NCBI GenBank assembly: GCA_964517795.1 | Contig: CAZFDE010000064.1 | Span: 1-14,949 of the forward strand | DNA from: CAZFDE01 sp964517795 | Lineage (GTDB): Bacteria; Planctomycetota; Phycisphaerae; Sedimentisphaerales; Anaerobacaceae | Direction of reading: 5' to 3' | DNA length: 14,949 bases | In this document: piece after piece, positions 13,626-14,949 of the stretch | Position numbering within the stretch: the stretch's first letter is position 1 | Layout: each line of letters starts with the position of its first letter | Program-made: the position numbers and the translations under genes | The notes under the pieces: generated by a model | Database searches by the model: none | What the model was told of the DNA's origin: nothing | What the model saw: the letters and a program-made list of their open reading frames with translations, nothing else

Positions 13626-14949
13626 GTGACGCAAGATAATATGCAATCCGAGCAGACCAATGCGGGATCGATACGTGAAACAGCCGTACCATCGCCCGGT
13701 GAACAAGTCAAACAGTTCGGTATTCTGGCCAGTCCGTGGATCTTCGTGCCGGCCATCTATCTGGTCCAGGGCCTGATTGAAGGCGGCATCCTGCTGCAGG
13801 GAACGGGCATGATGTACAAAAATTTCGGCTACTCCAATGCATTCATCGGCTATATGGCCTTGTTGAATCTACCGCTGATTTTCGCCTTTTTGTGGGCACC
13901 GTTCGTCGATACTTGGGGCAGTAAACGCAATCTCTCGGTCTTTTTCTTCTTTACAATCGCGATTGGGATGGCCGTTCTTGCTGCCGCCATCTACTTTCAG
14001 GTTGCATTTACGGTGACCTCCGTTACGGCACTGCTCTTGTTGGCCGTTATTCTCTCCTTCTTTCGTGTTTCCACCGACGGTTACTATATCCGGATTCTCA
14101 GCCCGAAGCTTCAGGCCGAATTTGTCGGTGTCAAAGCGGCCGGTATTCGGATCGGCATGATGGGGACATTAGGCATTTTCATTGTCTGGGCCGGGATGAT
14201 CAATGAAGCGTTTAAATCATCCGATGGCCAGGCAGAGGGGGTGCAGCGGCTTCTTTTCTCCGCAGGCCATATCGGCACGCCCGCGTTGGGATGGTTCTGG
14301 ATGTTCGTTTCACTGACCGGTGTTGTTTTGCTCATGGCGGTGTATAATTTCTTCTTCCTGCCGAAAACAGATCGGGATGTCCCGGTCAAACATGCAAAGG
14401 GTTTTCCGCTGGTTGAGGTCATTAAAGAATATCTTCAACAGGATAAGGTGATCGCGATTATCGTCTTTATTCTGATCTTTCGTTTCGGGCAGGCACTGCT
14501 TGTAAAAATGGCTGATCCGTTTTTTATGGACCCGTTCGATAAAGGCGGTATGAACCTGACGCTCAAAAACCTTTCCATGATCCGAACGCTTGCCAGCATC
14601 CCCTTTATGATCGTCGGCGGGATCGCCGGTGGTTTCATTATCAAAATATGGGGTTTGCGAAAGACGTTTATTCCTCTGGCGACACTAATGGCTTTACCGA
14701 ACCTCGGGTACTGGATTCTCACGCATTATCATTCTACGGCCAGCTTTATGTTCAAAGGATTTGAAATTCCGTATGACATATTTGCTGTCATGAGTGTCGA
14801 GAGTCTCGGGTACGGGATGGGATTTGCCGGCTTTTTCTATTTTATCCACGCGATTGCCACCGGCAAAAACAAGACTTCGACTTTTGCGATCTCTACGGCG
14901 CTGATGGGGCTGGGCTGGTATATCCCCTGTGCGATCAGCGGCGTAGTCC
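13626..14949 (+). CDS. MFS transporter, AmpG-like (PAT family), 3' end beyond window
   Basis: The frame is open from a GTG at 13626 to the last base (441 codons plus one base), so the C-terminus is missing. GTG is chosen because GAAGGAG (13613-13619) lies 6 bases upstream; an ATG five codons later lacks this. After a polar N-terminus of about 35 residues come PWIFVPAIYLVQG, W-A-P-F-V-D-T-W-G-S-K-R-N, TDGYYIRILSPKLQAEFVGVK and GGIAGGFIIKIWGLRKT, matching the first transporter block by block. About 11 or 12 membrane segments are visible, with longer loops (for example KSSDGQAEGVQR). It probably imports a related substrate. Its divergent neighbour is the second URO-D-like gene, repeating the URO-D-like/transporter pairing of the first operon. 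Confidence 0.85.
   Translation, partial: MTQDNMQSEQTNAGSIRETAVPSPGEQVKQFGILASPWIFVPAIYLVQGLIEGGILLQGTGMMYKNFGYSNAFIGYMALLNLPLIFAFLWAPFVDTWGSKRNLSVFFFFTIAIGMAVLAAAIYFQVAFTVTSVTALLLLAVILSFFRVSTDGYYIRILSPKLQAEFVGVKAAGIRIGMMGTLGIFIVWAGMINEAFKSSDGQAEGVQRLLFSAGHIGTPALGWFWMFVSLTGVVLLMAVYNFFFLPKTDRDVPVKHAKGFPLVEVIKEYLQQDKVIAIIVFILIFRFGQALLVKMADPFFMDPFDKGGMNLTLKNLSMIRTLASIPFMIVGGIAGGFIIKIWGLRKTFIPLATLMALPNLGYWILTHYHSTASFMFKGFEIPYDIFAVMSVESLGYGMGFAGFFYFIHAIATGKNKTSTFAISTALMGLGWYIPCAISGVV

Overview
The window looks like a piece of a bacterial chromosome from the PVC group, most likely Planctomycetota of the Phycisphaerae type, or else Lentisphaerota/Kiritimatiellota. This is inferred from gene content: a lipid-anchored beta-helix protein, a Asp-box protein with a LamG domain, uroporphyrinogen-decarboxylase-like (URO-D) proteins and AmpG-like transporters in a sugar-type locus without SusC/SusD. 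No rRNA or other marker gene is present, so the assignment is tentative.

Left part (1-2304): layered insertion-sequence debris. An IS630-family element (about 1-1094, left tip cut by the window edge) carries its transposase in two frames that meet at an A-rich slippery stretch. It sits at a TA and truncates a small IS21-like transposase remnant (1096-1173). Next come an 18-bp perfect palindrome, a near-consensus promoter and a Shine-Dalgarno with an orphan start codon. These lead into the broken 3' end of an IS4-family (DUF4372-type) transposase that has lost its catalytic Glu region.

Middle and right part (2321-14949): a catabolic locus. It holds a beta-helix lipoprotein resembling family GH141 (+). 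A divergent pair of transcription units runs from one 79-bp intergenic region: leftward, an AraC-type regulator and an Asp-box/LamG protein; rightward, a GH42-like exported protein, a URO-D-superfamily protein with an MtaA/CmuA-type His-X-Cys...Cys zinc motif, and an AmpG-like MFS transporter. A second, similar pair follows: a URO-D-like protein without the Cys ligands (-) and, divergently, a second AmpG-like transporter (+, running off the window). A perfect 14-bp palindrome overlaps the -35 box of the second transporter's near-consensus promoter.

How the genes may work together (inference): exported beta-helix and GH42-like proteins act on a glycan or glycoside outside the cytoplasm, the AmpG-like transporters import products, and cytoplasmic proteins (Asp-box/LamG and the two URO-D-like proteins) process them under AraC control. 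The zinc motif points to methyl transfer rather than porphyrin decarboxylation, so a methylated sugar or methyl ether substrate is a reasonable idea. No tRNA, rRNA, CRISPR array or origin was seen, and no gene-free stretch exceeds about 210 bases.
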